From contig NZ_CP015283.1 in the NCBI RefSeq assembly GCF_002094975.1, positions 1,349,501 to 1,413,500 of the forward strand: a stretch of DNA of 64,000 bases. Direction: 5' to 3'. Positions within the stretch are counted from its first letter, which is position 1. Each line of letters begins with the position of its first letter. This DNA comes from Streptococcus salivarius. Its GTDB lineage: Bacteria; Bacillota; Bacilli; Lactobacillales; Streptococcaceae. The notes under the pieces were generated by a model that was given only the letters and a program-made list of their open reading frames with translations, did not search any database and was not told the origin of the DNA. Shown piece by piece: positions 35,117 through 43,846 of this stretch. The position numbers and the translations under genes were made by a program.

Positions 35117-37117
35117 ATGTTTCTTCTGACCAATAGACTGGCTTTGTCCAATCTCATAAAAAATCGTAAGCTTTATTATCCATATGCTTTAGCAACTATT
35201 TTGGCTATTGCCATTACCTATATTTTTACATCTTTAACGCTTAATCCGCATCTGGATGACTTAACTGGGTCAGATCCTATCAAGATGGTTTTGGGGATGG
35301 GACTTGTGATTGTCGCCCTCTCTTCTGGAATTATTGTTCTTTATGCCAATAGCTTTGTTATGAAAAATCGTTCAAAGGAGCTTGGCCTCTATAGTATGTT
35401 AGGCTTAGAGAAGCGTCACCTCTTTAGTATGATTCTAAAAGAAACGGTGATTATGAGTTTTGTGACTCTGCTTCTAGGTATAGGTGTGGGAGCACTATTT
35501 GATAAACTCATTTATGCTTTTCTTCAAAGGCTTATCGGTGAAAGTACTGGTTTAGTTTCGACCTTTCAAGTAATGACAATTCCTATTGTTCTTGTCATCT
35601 TTGCTTGTATTTTTAGTTTATTGGTTTTGGTAAATGGTTTCCGATTGCTACGGCTTAATCCTTTACAATTAACTAAAGATGGCCTTAAGGGTGAAAAAAA
35701 GGGACGTTTCCTAGTTATTCAAACCTTTTTGGGGCTTGGGTCTATGGGGTATGGTTACTATCTTGCTCTCTCTGTTCAGAATCCAGTAATAGCTATTATG
35801 AGTTTTTTCTTGGCTGTTTTACTAGTTATTCTAGGAACTTATCTTCTCTTTAATGCCGGGACTACAGTAGTTCTGCAACTCTTGAAAAAGAAGAAAAACT
35901 ACTATTACAAGCCTAATAATATGATTTCCATTTCCAACCTTGTCTTTCGGATGAAAAAAAATGCAGTTGGTCTGGCGACTATTGCTATCCTCTCAAGCAT
36001 GGTTTTGGTGACGCTTGTAGGCGCTGCAAGTATCTATGCTGGTAAAAAAGACTATCTAGCGAGTGCTACTCCACATGATTATTCAGTTGCGGGCAATAAA
36101 GTTGACCTTACAAGCACTAAAAAGCTTATGGATGATTTCTTAATCAAAACAGGTGAGCAAGCAAATGAAAAAGTAGCTGTCTCTTATCTTTTATTTGGTA
36201 TAAAAAATCAAGAAACTAATAAGTTAACCGTTTTTACTAAAAATGAAAGAAAAGTTGTTCCAAAATCAATTGTTCTGGTCTTTTCTCAAGAAACCTTTAA
36301 GCAATTGACAGGGAAAGAACTCAATCTCAGTTCTAATCAAATTGCCTTATACACTAAGAATAAAACATTGAAGACGCAAAAGAGTCTGTCCATAGATGGT
36401 AAGAACTACCAGATTCATAGGCAACTTGGTGACTTTATCAATAAAAAAATACCAAATATCTATAAGATTATTGTGTCAGATTATAGCTACTTAGTTGTAC
36501 CAGATATCAAGATTTTTGAGTCATCAATGAAAGGGACATCAATAACGCAAGCTACTTATGTTGGTGTTAACGTCAAGAACCCTACACATGATGCCAAGAA
36601 AAATTTAGATTTGCTAGACCAAATAGCAGGTGAAGCAACAAAACAGTTAGATAGTCAAACTACTGGTGTCCCTGTGTCTTACTTCTCTGCAAACAGCCGA
36701 TATGATGCAGAAGGGATGGTAAATGGCTTTGTTGGTGGAACCTTCTTTATTGGTATCTTCCTATCCATCATCTTCATGCTTGGCACAGTTCTTGTGATCT
36801 ACTACAAACAGATTTCTGAAGGTTATGAGGATCGTGAGCGTTTTGTTATTCTTCAAAAGATTGGTTTGGACGACCTTCAAGTCAAGCAAACCATTCGTAA
36901 GCAAGTTCTTACAGTCTTCTTCCTTCCTTTGATTTTTTCCTTTATTCACTTGGCCTTTGCCTATCATATGATCAGTTTGATTGTCCGTATCATTGGAGTT
37001 CTCAATCCAGATCTTATGTTAGTAGTTACAATCATTGTTTGTGGGGTATTCTTCCTAGCCTATGTCTTGGTTTTTGCCCTTACTTCACGTTCATATCGCA
37101 GAATCGTATCAATGTAA
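35117..37117 (+). CDS. BceB-type FtsX-like permease
   Basis: The 666-residue membrane protein has about 10 helices and a large extracellular domain (about residues 310-530) between helices 7 and 8, diagnostic of BceB sensor-transporters. FtsX-type motifs are visible: VMKNRSKELGLYSMLGLEK near the N-terminus and ERFVILQKIGLDD near the C-terminus. It starts one base after the ATPase stop and ends the operon at a strong terminator. It serves both detoxification and signalling to the kinase. Confidence 0.9.
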   Translation: MFLLTNRLALSNLIKNRKLYYPYALATILAIAITYIFTSLTLNPHLDDLTGSDPIKMVLGMGLVIVALSSGIIVLYANSFVMKNRSKELGLYSMLGLEKRHLFSMILKETVIMSFVTLLLGIGVGALFDKLIYAFLQRLIGESTGLVSTFQVMTIPIVLVIFACIFSLLVLVNGFRLLRLNPLQLTKDGLKGEKKGRFLVIQTFLGLGSMGYGYYLALSVQNPVIAIMSFFLAVLLVILGTYLLFNAGTTVVLQLLKKKKNYYYKPNNMISISNLVFRMKKNAVGLATIAILSSMVLVTLVGAASIYAGKKDYLASATPHDYSVAGNKVDLTSTKKLMDDFLIKTGEQANEKVAVSYLLFGIKNQETNKLTVFTKNERKVVPKSIVLVFSQETFKQLTGKELNLSSNQIALYTKNKTLKTQKSLSIDGKNYQIHRQLGDFINKKIPNIYKIIVSDYSYLVVPDIKIFESSMKGTSITQATYVGVNVKNPTHDAKKNLDLLDQIAGEATKQLDSQTTGVPVSYFSANSRYDAEGMVNGFVGGTFFIGIFLSIIFMLGTVLVIYYKQISEGYEDRERFVILQKIGLDDLQVKQTIRKQVLTVFFLPLIFSFIHLAFAYHMISLIVRIIGVLNPDLMLVVTIIVCGVFFLAYVLVFALTSRSYRRIVSM

Positions 37118-37121
37118 CTGA

Positions 37122-37157
37122 CCTAGAGTCTAGCTTCAAACTAGGCTCTATTTTTTT
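37122..37157 (+). terminator. Terminator of the Bce module
   Basis: TAGAGTCTAG / CTAGGCTCTA stem followed by seven T. Confidence 0.88.
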
Positions 37158-37158
37158 A

Positions 37159-37167
37159 TGCTATAAT
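37159..37167 (+). promoter_or_regulatory. Extended -10 promoter of the cysteine-cluster gene
   Basis: TGCTATAAT, 35 bases upstream of the ATG, directly behind the previous terminator. Confidence 0.55.
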
Positions 37168-37201
37168 AGATGACAGAATTATAAATCATCGGAGAAAACA
37201 C

Positions 37202-37696
37202 ATGTCACAGACCATTGATGTCAAACGTTACGAGGAATTGGCACGTCAAAAGCAGGGGGAGCACCGTAAATTTCTAGCACAACTCAAGAAGAAAGCTCCT
37301 AAAAATTTAGATAAGATTGTTCAGCAGGTACACAATGAAGTTTTTCAGGAGATTGATTGTGTCCAGTGTGCCAATTGTTGTAAGACGTTAGGCCCAGACT
37401 TTACAGAGCAGGACATTACTCGTATTGCTAAGCATTTTCGCATGAAGTTACCTGCCTTCGAGGAAATGTACCTGCAGGTAGATGAGGATGGCGACAAGGT
37501 CTTCAAGTCCATGCCTTGTCCATTCTTAGGGCCTGATAATCTCTGTGACATCTATGATGTCCGTCCTAAGGCTTGTGCCGCCTTTCCTCACACGGATCGT
37601 AAGAAAATCTATCAGATCAATCATCTGACTATTAAAAATACGCTTTTCTGTCCAGCCGCCTACCTTTTTGTGGAAAAACTCAAGGATAGGATTTAG
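37202..37696 (+). CDS. YkgJ-family cysteine cluster protein
   Basis: The 164-residue cytosolic protein has the YkgJ/CxxCxxCC cluster (CVQCANCCKTLG, about 56-67) and the second cysteine set PCPFLGPDNLCDIYDVRPKAC, which together bind zinc or an Fe-S centre. Function unknown across the family. It precedes the first LiaF-like gene by 12 bases and probably shares its transcript. Confidence 0.88.
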   Translation: MSQTIDVKRYEELARQKQGEHRKFLAQLKKKAPKNLDKIVQQVHNEVFQEIDCVQCANCCKTLGPDFTEQDITRIAKHFRMKLPAFEEMYLQVDEDGDKVFKSMPCPFLGPDNLCDIYDVRPKACAAFPHTDRKKIYQINHLTIKNTLFCPAAYLFVEKLKDRI

Positions 37697-37708
37697 AAAG
37701 GAACTGTT

Positions 37709-38374
37709 ATGAGACGCTTTAATGCAGGTGTTATCACCCTACTTATCATTGCTGCCTATTTTATCGCAACAGCTTTTATTCCAGATTTGTATTTGGCCTT
37801 TAATTATAAATTGATTTTAGCCTTGCTTTTTGTGCTTTTGAGCTGGCAATCTAAGGGGAAATTTCTCTTTTTCTTGGGGATGGCTTTTCTATCAACCTAT
37901 ATTCATGACCTCTTTAGATTGGACTATTCGGAATGGACCCTCTTTGTAGGGATTCTTATCTTGGGAATTGCGGTGGACCGTTTGAGCAAGCCAAGTTATA
38001 AGAAGAACTTCTCTTACAAGGTGTCTAAAGAACATGAGCGAGAGATTTTTGCTAAGACCTTATTTTCAGAGTCTGTTCAGGTGGTGACTTCACAAAACCT
38101 CGAAACTGTCTATGCCAATGCCGATTTTGGACGTTTGACTTTAGATTTGCGTCAGGCTCAGTTTATGACGGACCGACCTCAGATTGTGGTTCAAGCCAAT
38201 TTTTCTCAGGTTATCATTCGAATTCCTAAGGATTGGCAAGTGGATACACACGGGCTTCATACAAGTCTAGCAGGAGTGAAAGGCTACGATAGTCTGGGAG
38301 AGCGAGACTTGTCTAGCACTACAGTTTCTCTAACAGGTTCAGTATCCTTTGGACAGGTAACTGTCAAACATTGA
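37709..38374 (+). CDS. LiaF-like membrane protein 1
   Basis: The 221-residue protein has four short hydrophobic helices (about 5-105) and a C-terminal beta-rich domain with the LiaF-like pattern (ETVYANADFGRLTLDLRQAQF, then IVVQANFSQVIIRIPKDW). LiaF proteins modulate cell-envelope-stress kinases. A paralogue follows at 38512, so this is likely a local duplication. The operon ends at a small GAAA-loop hairpin. Confidence 0.75.
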   Translation: MRRFNAGVITLLIIAAYFIATAFIPDLYLAFNYKLILALLFVLLSWQSKGKFLFFLGMAFLSTYIHDLFRLDYSEWTLFVGILILGIAVDRLSKPSYKKNFSYKVSKEHEREIFAKTLFSESVQVVTSQNLETVYANADFGRLTLDLRQAQFMTDRPQIVVQANFSQVIIRIPKDWQVDTHGLHTSLAGVKGYDSLGERDLSSTTVSLTGSVSFGQVTVKH

Positions 38375-38383
38375 AAATGATGA

Positions 38384-38405
38384 AAGGGCGAAAGCTCTTT
38401 TTTTC
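38384..38405 (+). terminator. Terminator of LiaF-like gene 1
   Basis: AGGGC-GAAA-GCTCT stem followed by a T-run. Confidence 0.8.
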
Positions 38406-38428
38406 TTGAAAATCCTTCTTAGATAACA

Positions 38429-38457
38429 TTGAATACGTTTACAAATAGTGCTATACT
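38429..38457 (+). promoter_or_regulatory. Sigma-A promoter of LiaF-like gene 2 and first ABC exporter
   Basis: TTGAAT and TATACT with exactly 17 bases between. Confidence 0.75.
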
Positions 38458-38511
38458 GATAGTGAAAATAATTGGAAAATTGCAATCATTTTTTTAGAAA
38501 GGAGTTTCCTT

Positions 38512-39189
38512 ATGAAACGGTTTAATGCTCGGGCCTTCTTGTTGCTTTTGCTAGCAGCTTGTTTTATCGCCAGTGCCTTTATTCCAGATTTTTGGATTAT
38601 GGTCAATTATAATCTGGTTTTCTTCGTGGCCTTCTTTTGTTTTGGTATCTTGAATAAGCGGCCTCTCCTCATTTTTCTTGGTTTGGCCTTCTTATCACCC
38701 TATATTCATGACTTGTTAAACCTCGATTTTGCACAGTGGAATCTCTTTAGCGGTATCTTTCTCATTGGTTTGGCCTTAGAGCTTTTTTATGGCCGTAGTG
38801 AAAAGAAAGGCCTTACTAAAGACTATAAGGTTAATAAGAACGACCAAGAGGGACCTCATATTTCTGTTAAGACCTATATGGCTGAGGATAGGTATCGCAT
38901 CTATTCTCAAGAAATCGAAACAGTTGATATGAATCTAGCTTTTGGTGAGCTTTGGTTGGATTTGAGTCAGGCCAAGTTTGCGTCAGATCAGGTAGCTGTT
39001 CATCTTGATGCTAAGTTTGGTGAAGTTCATATCCGACTTCCTCACGGCTGTGTCATGGATAGCACTGGAATTTCACATCCTCTGTCATCTGTGAAGGTGG
39101 ATCGTTTTGAATCTGATATCGAGCAAGTTGAAACTAGGCTTCATCTGAGCGGAAGTCTCTTCTGTACGGAGTTGGAAGTGGAGTATTAA
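38512..39189 (+). CDS. LiaF-like membrane protein 2
   Basis: The 225-residue paralogue of the previous gene starts with MKRFNARAFLLLLLAACFI against MRRFNAGVITLLIIAAYFI, and shares the C-terminal ETVDMNLAFGELWLDLSQAKF and AKFGEVHIRLP segments. RBS AAAGGAG. It has its own promoter and lies 66 bases upstream of an ABC-2 exporter operon, with which it is probably co-transcribed. Probable modulator of envelope-stress signalling. Confidence 0.75.
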   Translation: MKRFNARAFLLLLLAACFIASAFIPDFWIMVNYNLVFFVAFFCFGILNKRPLLIFLGLAFLSPYIHDLLNLDFAQWNLFSGIFLIGLALELFYGRSEKKGLTKDYKVNKNDQEGPHISVKTYMAEDRYRIYSQEIETVDMNLAFGELWLDLSQAKFASDQVAVHLDAKFGEVHIRLPHGCVMDSTGISHPLSSVKVDRFESDIEQVETRLHLSGSLFCTELEVEY

Positions 39190-39255
39190 GGGAAGTCCAA
39201 TGATGTCAGCGATATTGTCAAGCATAGCTTCTATATAAAAGAAAGGAAAGCACTG

Positions 39256-40137
39256 ATGGGTGAGACAGTTATTCAGGTTTCTTCTCTTGGAAAACGTATC
39301 AAGGGAAAGACCATTTTAGAGGAGATTAGTTTTGAGATAAACAAGGGCGATTGTGTGGCCTTGATTGGACCTAATGGGGCAGGTAAGACTGTCTTGATGT
39401 CCTGTATTCTTGGTGATAAAAAGCCGAGTAATGGTCAGGTCCTCATTGATGGTAAGGCAGGTAAGGCCAAAAATCAAATCGCTGTTCTCCTTCAGGAAAA
39501 TACCATTCCAAATAGTTTGAAAGTGGAAGAGCTGATTGCCTTCTTCCAATCTATTTCTGATAATCCCTTGACCAATCAAGAGGTACAAGACCTCTTACAA
39601 TTCAAGGAAGACCAGTACCAGCAGTTTGCGGACAAACTTTCTGGTGGACAAAGACGTCTTCTAGCTTTTGTCCTTTGTTTGATTGATAAACCTAAAATCC
39701 TCTTTTTGGATGAGCCGACAGCGGGTATGGATACCTCCACTCGTCAGCGTTTCTGGGAGATTATCAATGACTTGAAAAAAGCTGGGACAACTATCCTCTA
39801 TTCCTCTCACTATATCGAAGAGGTGGAACACACAGCTGACCGTATCTTAGTCCTCCATCAAGGGAAACTCATCAGAGATACCACGCCATACGCTATGCGA
39901 CACGAAGAGAAAGAGAAGCAGGTCACTCTTCCAAGTAGCTTTGTTAACATTGTTCATGGACTGCCAGACATCTATGAGATTACCGAAAAGAGGGATGTCA
40001 TCAGCTTCATGACCAAAGATATCGAAAAAGTATGGCAAAAGCTTGAAGAAGCAGGCTGTGGAATTTCTGATATTGAAATTCAAAATAAAACACTCTTGGA
40101 TAGCCTATTTGATTCAACAAGGGAGGACAAGTCATGA
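39256..40137 (+). CDS. ABC-2 exporter ATPase, copy 1
   Basis: The 293-residue ATPase has Walker A GPNGAGKTV (Val replaces the usual second Thr), signature LSGGQRRL, Walker B ILFLDEPTAGMD and the H-loop YSSHYIEE. It belongs to the class of drug or bacteriocin exporters with a separate permease. It is highly similar to the ATPase at 42968. It overlaps the permease gene by 4 bases (ATGA). Confidence 0.9.
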   Translation: MGETVIQVSSLGKRIKGKTILEEISFEINKGDCVALIGPNGAGKTVLMSCILGDKKPSNGQVLIDGKAGKAKNQIAVLLQENTIPNSLKVEELIAFFQSISDNPLTNQEVQDLLQFKEDQYQQFADKLSGGQRRLLAFVLCLIDKPKILFLDEPTAGMDTSTRQRFWEIINDLKKAGTTILYSSHYIEEVEHTADRILVLHQGKLIRDTTPYAMRHEEKEKQVTLPSSFVNIVHGLPDIYEITEKRDVISFMTKDIEKVWQKLEEAGCGISDIEIQNKTLLDSLFDSTREDKS

Positions 40138-40871
40138 AAGCATTATTAAAAATAGAATGGATAAAAACGTGGCGTAGCTGGCCAGTCTTTATCATGGGAA
40201 TCGGGATGCCTGTTGGCTTTTTCCTCCTTTTCTCAAGTATTGTCTCAACACCTAATCCTGAGGCTCAAAAAGAGTTTTTGCTGTCTTATATGTTAACCAT
40301 GACTGGCTTTTCCATGTCTAGCTTTGGTTTATTCACCTTCCCTTATATGTTGCAAGAGGACCAAACGGAGCATTGGCTGACCTATATCGAGCATTCCAAA
40401 ATCAGCATTTCGGCTTATTATCTATCTAAGATCTTTCGTGTTTTGCTGAATTTTATGGTTGCTATCATTGTGACCTTTTGTGTGGGAGCTTTTGTTCGAG
40501 ATGTTGAGTTGCCTTTGTCGGGTTGGCTAGGGTCAGGTGCCCTCTTACTCTTGTCAAGTCTGGTTTTTCTAGCTTTTGGTTTGCTTATCGCTCAGATTAA
40601 ATCTCAACAAATCATGTCTGTGGTTGCAAATATCACCTACCTTGGCCTAGCTATCGTGGGTGGGTCATGGATGCCTATTTCCATGTTCCCTAAGTGGGTT
40701 CAGAGCATCTCTGAGTGGACACCTGTCTATCATGTCAATGAGTTGGTCGTTAATTTTGCAAAGGACGGGACATTTTCATGGAAATCACTCTTATTTATTT
40801 TGGCTTATACTGTAGTAGCAACAGGGCTTGCACTCTTTATCAAGTCGCAAAGAGAAAGTGATCGAGGTTAA
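40134..40871 (+). CDS. ABC-2 exporter permease, copy 1
   Basis: The 245-residue membrane protein has six helices of the ABC2-membrane type, with the conserved GGSWMPISMFPKWVQSISEWTP near the C-terminus. It is paired with the preceding ATPase and paralogous to the permease at 43846. Substrate unknown. Confidence 0.88.
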   Translation: MKALLKIEWIKTWRSWPVFIMGIGMPVGFFLLFSSIVSTPNPEAQKEFLLSYMLTMTGFSMSSFGLFTFPYMLQEDQTEHWLTYIEHSKISISAYYLSKIFRVLLNFMVAIIVTFCVGAFVRDVELPLSGWLGSGALLLLSSLVFLAFGLLIAQIKSQQIMSVVANITYLGLAIVGGSWMPISMFPKWVQSISEWTPVYHVNELVVNFAKDGTFSWKSLLFILAYTVVATGLALFIKSQRESDRG

Positions 40872-40881
40872 AGGAGAAATA

Positions 40882-41331
40882 ATGGATATTTGGCAGGAAA
40901 TGTATGAAAAGGCTCAAGCCTTGTATCAGCCACAGGAAGTCTCAGACTTTGTCTATGCTAGGCACGTTGTCGCTGCCGTTGAGGCTGAAGATGGACAAAT
41001 TTTCACAGGCTTTTGTATGGAAGGGACGTGTGGTGTTTTCCACCTATGTGCTGAAAGGGCTGCCCTTTTCAATATGTATCAAGAATCTGGTCAAACTAAG
41101 GTCAAGCGTATTATCGCCTTTCGTGACCAGCCACCTCATGGTGGACCGTCTGGTATGCCTTGTGGGGCCTGTCGAGAATTTCTAATGGAACTCCATCCCG
41201 ATAATCGTAGCTTGGAGTTTATGGTTGACTACGAAACACGTCAAACCATTACTTTGGGCGAATTATTGCCACTATGGTGGGGAGAAGAACGGGCTCTACA
41301 GTTTGAAGAAAAGTCGCAAGACAAGGCTTAA
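40882..41331 (+). CDS. Cytidine/blasticidin deaminase-family protein
   Basis: The start is the ATG at 40882 behind AAAGGAGA, giving 149 residues. The zinc-deaminase signatures are present: HLCAERAAL (His/Cys-Ala-Glu with catalytic Glu) and PCGACREF. The family removes amino groups from cytidine or related nucleosides. It follows the exporter permease by 10 bases and closes that operon. Whether the substrate is cytidine or another nucleoside is not clear; C-terminal acidic tail is unusual. Confidence 0.82.
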   Translation: MDIWQEMYEKAQALYQPQEVSDFVYARHVVAAVEAEDGQIFTGFCMEGTCGVFHLCAERAALFNMYQESGQTKVKRIIAFRDQPPHGGPSGMPCGACREFLMELHPDNRSLEFMVDYETRQTITLGELLPLWWGEERALQFEEKSQDKA

Positions 41332-41348
41332 AGTTTATCGAAATTACA

Positions 41349-41390
41349 AAATCCTCACATCTTGAGTGTGAGGGTTTATTTTTTTTTGGA
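41349..41390 (+). terminator. Terminator of the deaminase gene
   Basis: CCTCACA-TCTTGAG-TGTGAGG followed by a long T-run. Confidence 0.85.
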
Positions 41391-41392
41391 AT

Positions 41393-41446
41393 TAATTTCA
41401 GAAAATTCGAAATTTACCTTGAAATTCAAAATGAAAGTGCTATACT
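41393..41446 (+). promoter_or_regulatory. CodY-like box and promoter of the BASS transporter gene
   Basis: 41393-41407 matches AATTTTCAGAAAATT at 13 of 15 positions. The promoter follows: TTGAAA (41419-41424), 16 bases, TATACT (41441-41446). CodY would sit just upstream of the -35. Confidence 0.6.
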
Positions 41447-41476
41447 ATTCTGTGAAAATAGAAAGAAGGTTTCATT

Positions 41477-42415
41477 ATGGAGTCACTTGTATCTTTTAGT
41501 AAATGGCTCAGCAAATGGTTTACTGTAGCTGTTATCCTTTGGGCGGCCTTTAACTATGCCCTTCCCGCAACTAGTAGTTGGGTCATTCCCAATACGGCTT
41601 ATCTACTTGGTTTGATTCTCTTTGGTATGGGACTTACCTTGACCACTGAAGATTTTAAACGTATTGCTAAGCGTCCAATTACAGTTGTCCTTGGGACTGT
41701 TGCCCACTATGTCATCATGCCTGGTTTGGCTTGGTTACTTTGTATGATTTTCCATCTGAAAGGTGCGACAGCAGCAGGGGTTATCCTTGTTGGGTCTTGT
41801 CCAAGTGGAACTTCATCTAGTGTTATGGCCTTCCTTTCAGGTGGGGATGTTGCCTTGGATGTCTCTATTGAAACCCTCTCAACTCTCTTGGCACCACTCA
41901 TGATTCCAACCCTCTTGTCATTCTTGGCCGGTCAGTACGTGAGTGTCCCTGCCCAAAGCCTCTTCCTTAGTACCTTGCGTATCGTGGTTGTCCCTATTAT
42001 CTTGGGTGTGCTTGTTCACTCAATCTTTGGTAAGAAAATTGATGCCATCATCAAGATTATGCCTTTGATTTCTCAAGCTGCCATCCTCTTGATCGTTGGA
42101 GCAGTGGTTTCTGCCAACCATGCTAATATTTTCACAGCAGCGACAGCTCTTGTCATTCCAGTCGTTATGCTCCACAATCTTTGTGGTTATGCCCTTGGTT
42201 TTGGATTTTCAAAAATTCTTGGTTTGGAAGAGCCACAACAAAAAGCTATTACCTTCGAAGTGGGGATGCAAGACTCAAGTCTTGGAGCAACCCTTGCCAT
42301 GAAATATTTCGTGCCACAAGCTGCTATCCCATCAACTATCTTTAGTATTTGGCACAATATCTCAGGTTCTATCCTTTCATCATGGTGGAAGAACCATTCA
42401 AAAAATAGTCATTAA
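41477..42415 (+). CDS. Bile acid:sodium symporter-family transporter (BASS)
   Basis: The 312-residue protein has about 10 membrane helices and the BASS landmarks: GMGLTLTTEDF, GSCPSGTSSSVMAFLSGGDVALDVS and the C-terminal EVGMQDSSLGATLA. Bacterial members import ketopantoate (PanS) or other organic acids with sodium. RBS AAGAAGG. The CodY-like box suggests the substrate links to branched-chain amino-acid or coenzyme A metabolism (inference). Confidence 0.88.
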   Translation: MESLVSFSKWLSKWFTVAVILWAAFNYALPATSSWVIPNTAYLLGLILFGMGLTLTTEDFKRIAKRPITVVLGTVAHYVIMPGLAWLLCMIFHLKGATAAGVILVGSCPSGTSSSVMAFLSGGDVALDVSIETLSTLLAPLMIPTLLSFLAGQYVSVPAQSLFLSTLRIVVVPIILGVLVHSIFGKKIDAIIKIMPLISQAAILLIVGAVVSANHANIFTAATALVIPVVMLHNLCGYALGFGFSKILGLEEPQQKAITFEVGMQDSSLGATLAMKYFVPQAAIPSTIFSIWHNISGSILSSWWKNHSKNSH

Positions 42416-42423
42416 GATAAATA

Positions 42424-42450
42424 AAAGCTAACCTTGGGTTGGCTTTTTTT
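42424..42450 (+). terminator. Terminator of the BASS gene
   Basis: AAGCTAACC-TTGG-GTTGGCTT followed by six T. Confidence 0.85.
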
Positions 42451-42466
42451 CTTGTCTTTACGTCAC

Positions 42467-42538
42467 ATGACAAATGTCATGTCATGTCATGACATCTGGT
42501 GCTAAAAAGAGAGTGACTAAAAAGATATACTTTAGTCA
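42467..42538 (+). promoter_or_regulatory. Clustered palindromes and promoter of the second exporter/regulator operon
   Basis: Three dyads lie within 72 bases: ATGACA-AA-TGTCAT (42467-42480), ATGTCATGACAT (42484-42495, perfect) and TGACTAAA-N9-TTTAGTCA (42514-42538). The last encloses a TATACT -10 at 42526-42531. No good -35 exists, which fits activation by a response regulator such as the one at 45667 (inference). Confidence 0.65.
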
Positions 42539-42575
42539 TAACTTAGAAATAATAAAAAACGAAAGAGGTCATCTC

Positions 42576-42785
42576 ATGAAAATCAAAACATCTTATCTTA
42601 TCTATGCTGTTATCGGAACTGTCTTTGCTGGACTTAGCATGTTTACTGATATCTTTGAAAAAGGCAACTTTGAAGCTATTTTCTCAAATCTTGGCATGAT
42701 TATTGGCTTGTCTATCTCAGCCTACATTCTCATCACTATGGCTAAAAGTTTTATCGACCTTGTTATTAATGAATTGAAAAACTAG
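42576..42785 (+). CDS. Small membrane protein, hypothetical (operon with exporter 2)
   Basis: The ATG at 42576 follows GAAAGAGG; the 69-residue product has two hydrophobic helices (about 7-27 and 38-62). First gene of a six-gene unit ending in a two-component system. No family recognised; such small membrane proteins often accompany envelope-stress systems. Confidence 0.65.
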   Translation: MKIKTSYLIYAVIGTVFAGLSMFTDIFEKGNFEAIFSNLGMIIGLSISAYILITMAKSFIDLVINELKN

Positions 42786-42795
42786 GAGATCCAGC

Positions 42796-42975
42796 ATGAA
42801 AAAACTAAAAATACTGAGCATCATGCTCCTAGCGGCAATTTGGACTATCCTCTTTGCCTATGTCCTATTTCATGGTAGCAGTGATATTCTCTACAGTGTT
42901 ATGGGCGTCTCAATTGCAGCCTGTTATGTTTTTCTAGCCTTCTACCAAAAGAAAGGAAGTCACAAACATGAGTGA
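42796..42975 (+). CDS. Small two-helix membrane protein, hypothetical
   Basis: The ATG at 42796 follows CTAGGAG and the reading frame runs 59 residues (starts MKKLKILSIMLLAAIWTIL, ends KKGSHKHE). Two hydrophobic helices cover most of it. Its stop overlaps the next start (ATGAGTGA), which argues for a real, coupled gene. Function unknown. Confidence 0.65.
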   Translation: MKKLKILSIMLLAAIWTILFAYVLFHGSSDILYSVMGVSIAACYVFLAFYQKKGSHKHE

Positions 42976-43846
42976 AGCGGTCCTTCAAGTCACAAATCTT
43001 GTCAAAAAGATCAAAGGTAAAACGATTTTAGATCATATTAGTTTTGAGGTGGGACAAGGTGACTGCCTTGCCTTGATTGGGCCCAACGGTGCGGGTAAGA
43101 CGACCTTAATGTCCTGCATACTTGGTGATAAGAAAGCCAGTAGCGGTCAAGTCTTTATCAAGGGCAAAAAGGGGAAAGCACAAGATCAAATTGCAGTTCT
43201 CCTCCAAGAAAATACCATTCCCTCAAAATTAAAAGTTAAGGAACTGATTGTTTTTTTCCAAGATATTTCTGAAAATGGATTATCTAAGGAAGAGATTCAA
43301 GCACTCTTACAATTCAAAGACGACCAGTATCAGCAGTTTGCGGACAAACTTTCAGGGGGACAAAAACGTCTTCTTGCCTTTGTCCTCTGTCTCATTGGCA
43401 AGCCTGACATTCTCTTTTTAGATGAGCCGACAGCAGGGATGGATACGACGACACGCCAACGCTTTTGGGAAATCATCAATGACCTGAAAAAGTCTGGTGT
43501 AACCATCCTCTATTCGTCCCACTATATTGAAGAAGTGGAACACACAGCTGACCGTATCTTGGTCCTCAATCAAGGGAAACTCATCAGGGATACTACACCA
43601 CATGCCATGCGTAGCGAGGAAAAGGAAAAACAAGTCACTTTACCAAGTCGCTTTGCGCCAAGTCTTGATAAACTGGCAGCCATTTATGAAGTAACTAAAA
43701 AACGTGATGTTGTAACCTTTATGACTAAAGATATTGAAAGTATTTGGAGTAGTTTACAAGCTCAAGGCTGTCGCATTTCTGACATTGAAATTCAAAATAA
43801 GACACTGTTAGATAGCCTATTTGATAGCACAAGGGAGGACAAGTAA
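42968..43846 (+). CDS. ABC-2 exporter ATPase, copy 2
   Basis: The 292-residue ATPase has Walker A GPNGAGKTT, signature LSGGQKRL, Walker B ILFLDEPTAGMD and the YSSHYIEE H-loop. It is closely related to the copy at 39256, including long identical stretches. Unlike copy 1, the Walker A is fully canonical. One-base overlap with its permease gene. Confidence 0.9.
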   Translation: MSEAVLQVTNLVKKIKGKTILDHISFEVGQGDCLALIGPNGAGKTTLMSCILGDKKASSGQVFIKGKKGKAQDQIAVLLQENTIPSKLKVKELIVFFQDISENGLSKEEIQALLQFKDDQYQQFADKLSGGQKRLLAFVLCLIGKPDILFLDEPTAGMDTTTRQRFWEIINDLKKSGVTILYSSHYIEEVEHTADRILVLNQGKLIRDTTPHAMRSEEKEKQVTLPSRFAPSLDKLAAIYEVTKKRDVVTFMTKDIESIWSSLQAQGCRISDIEIQNKTLLDSLFDSTREDK

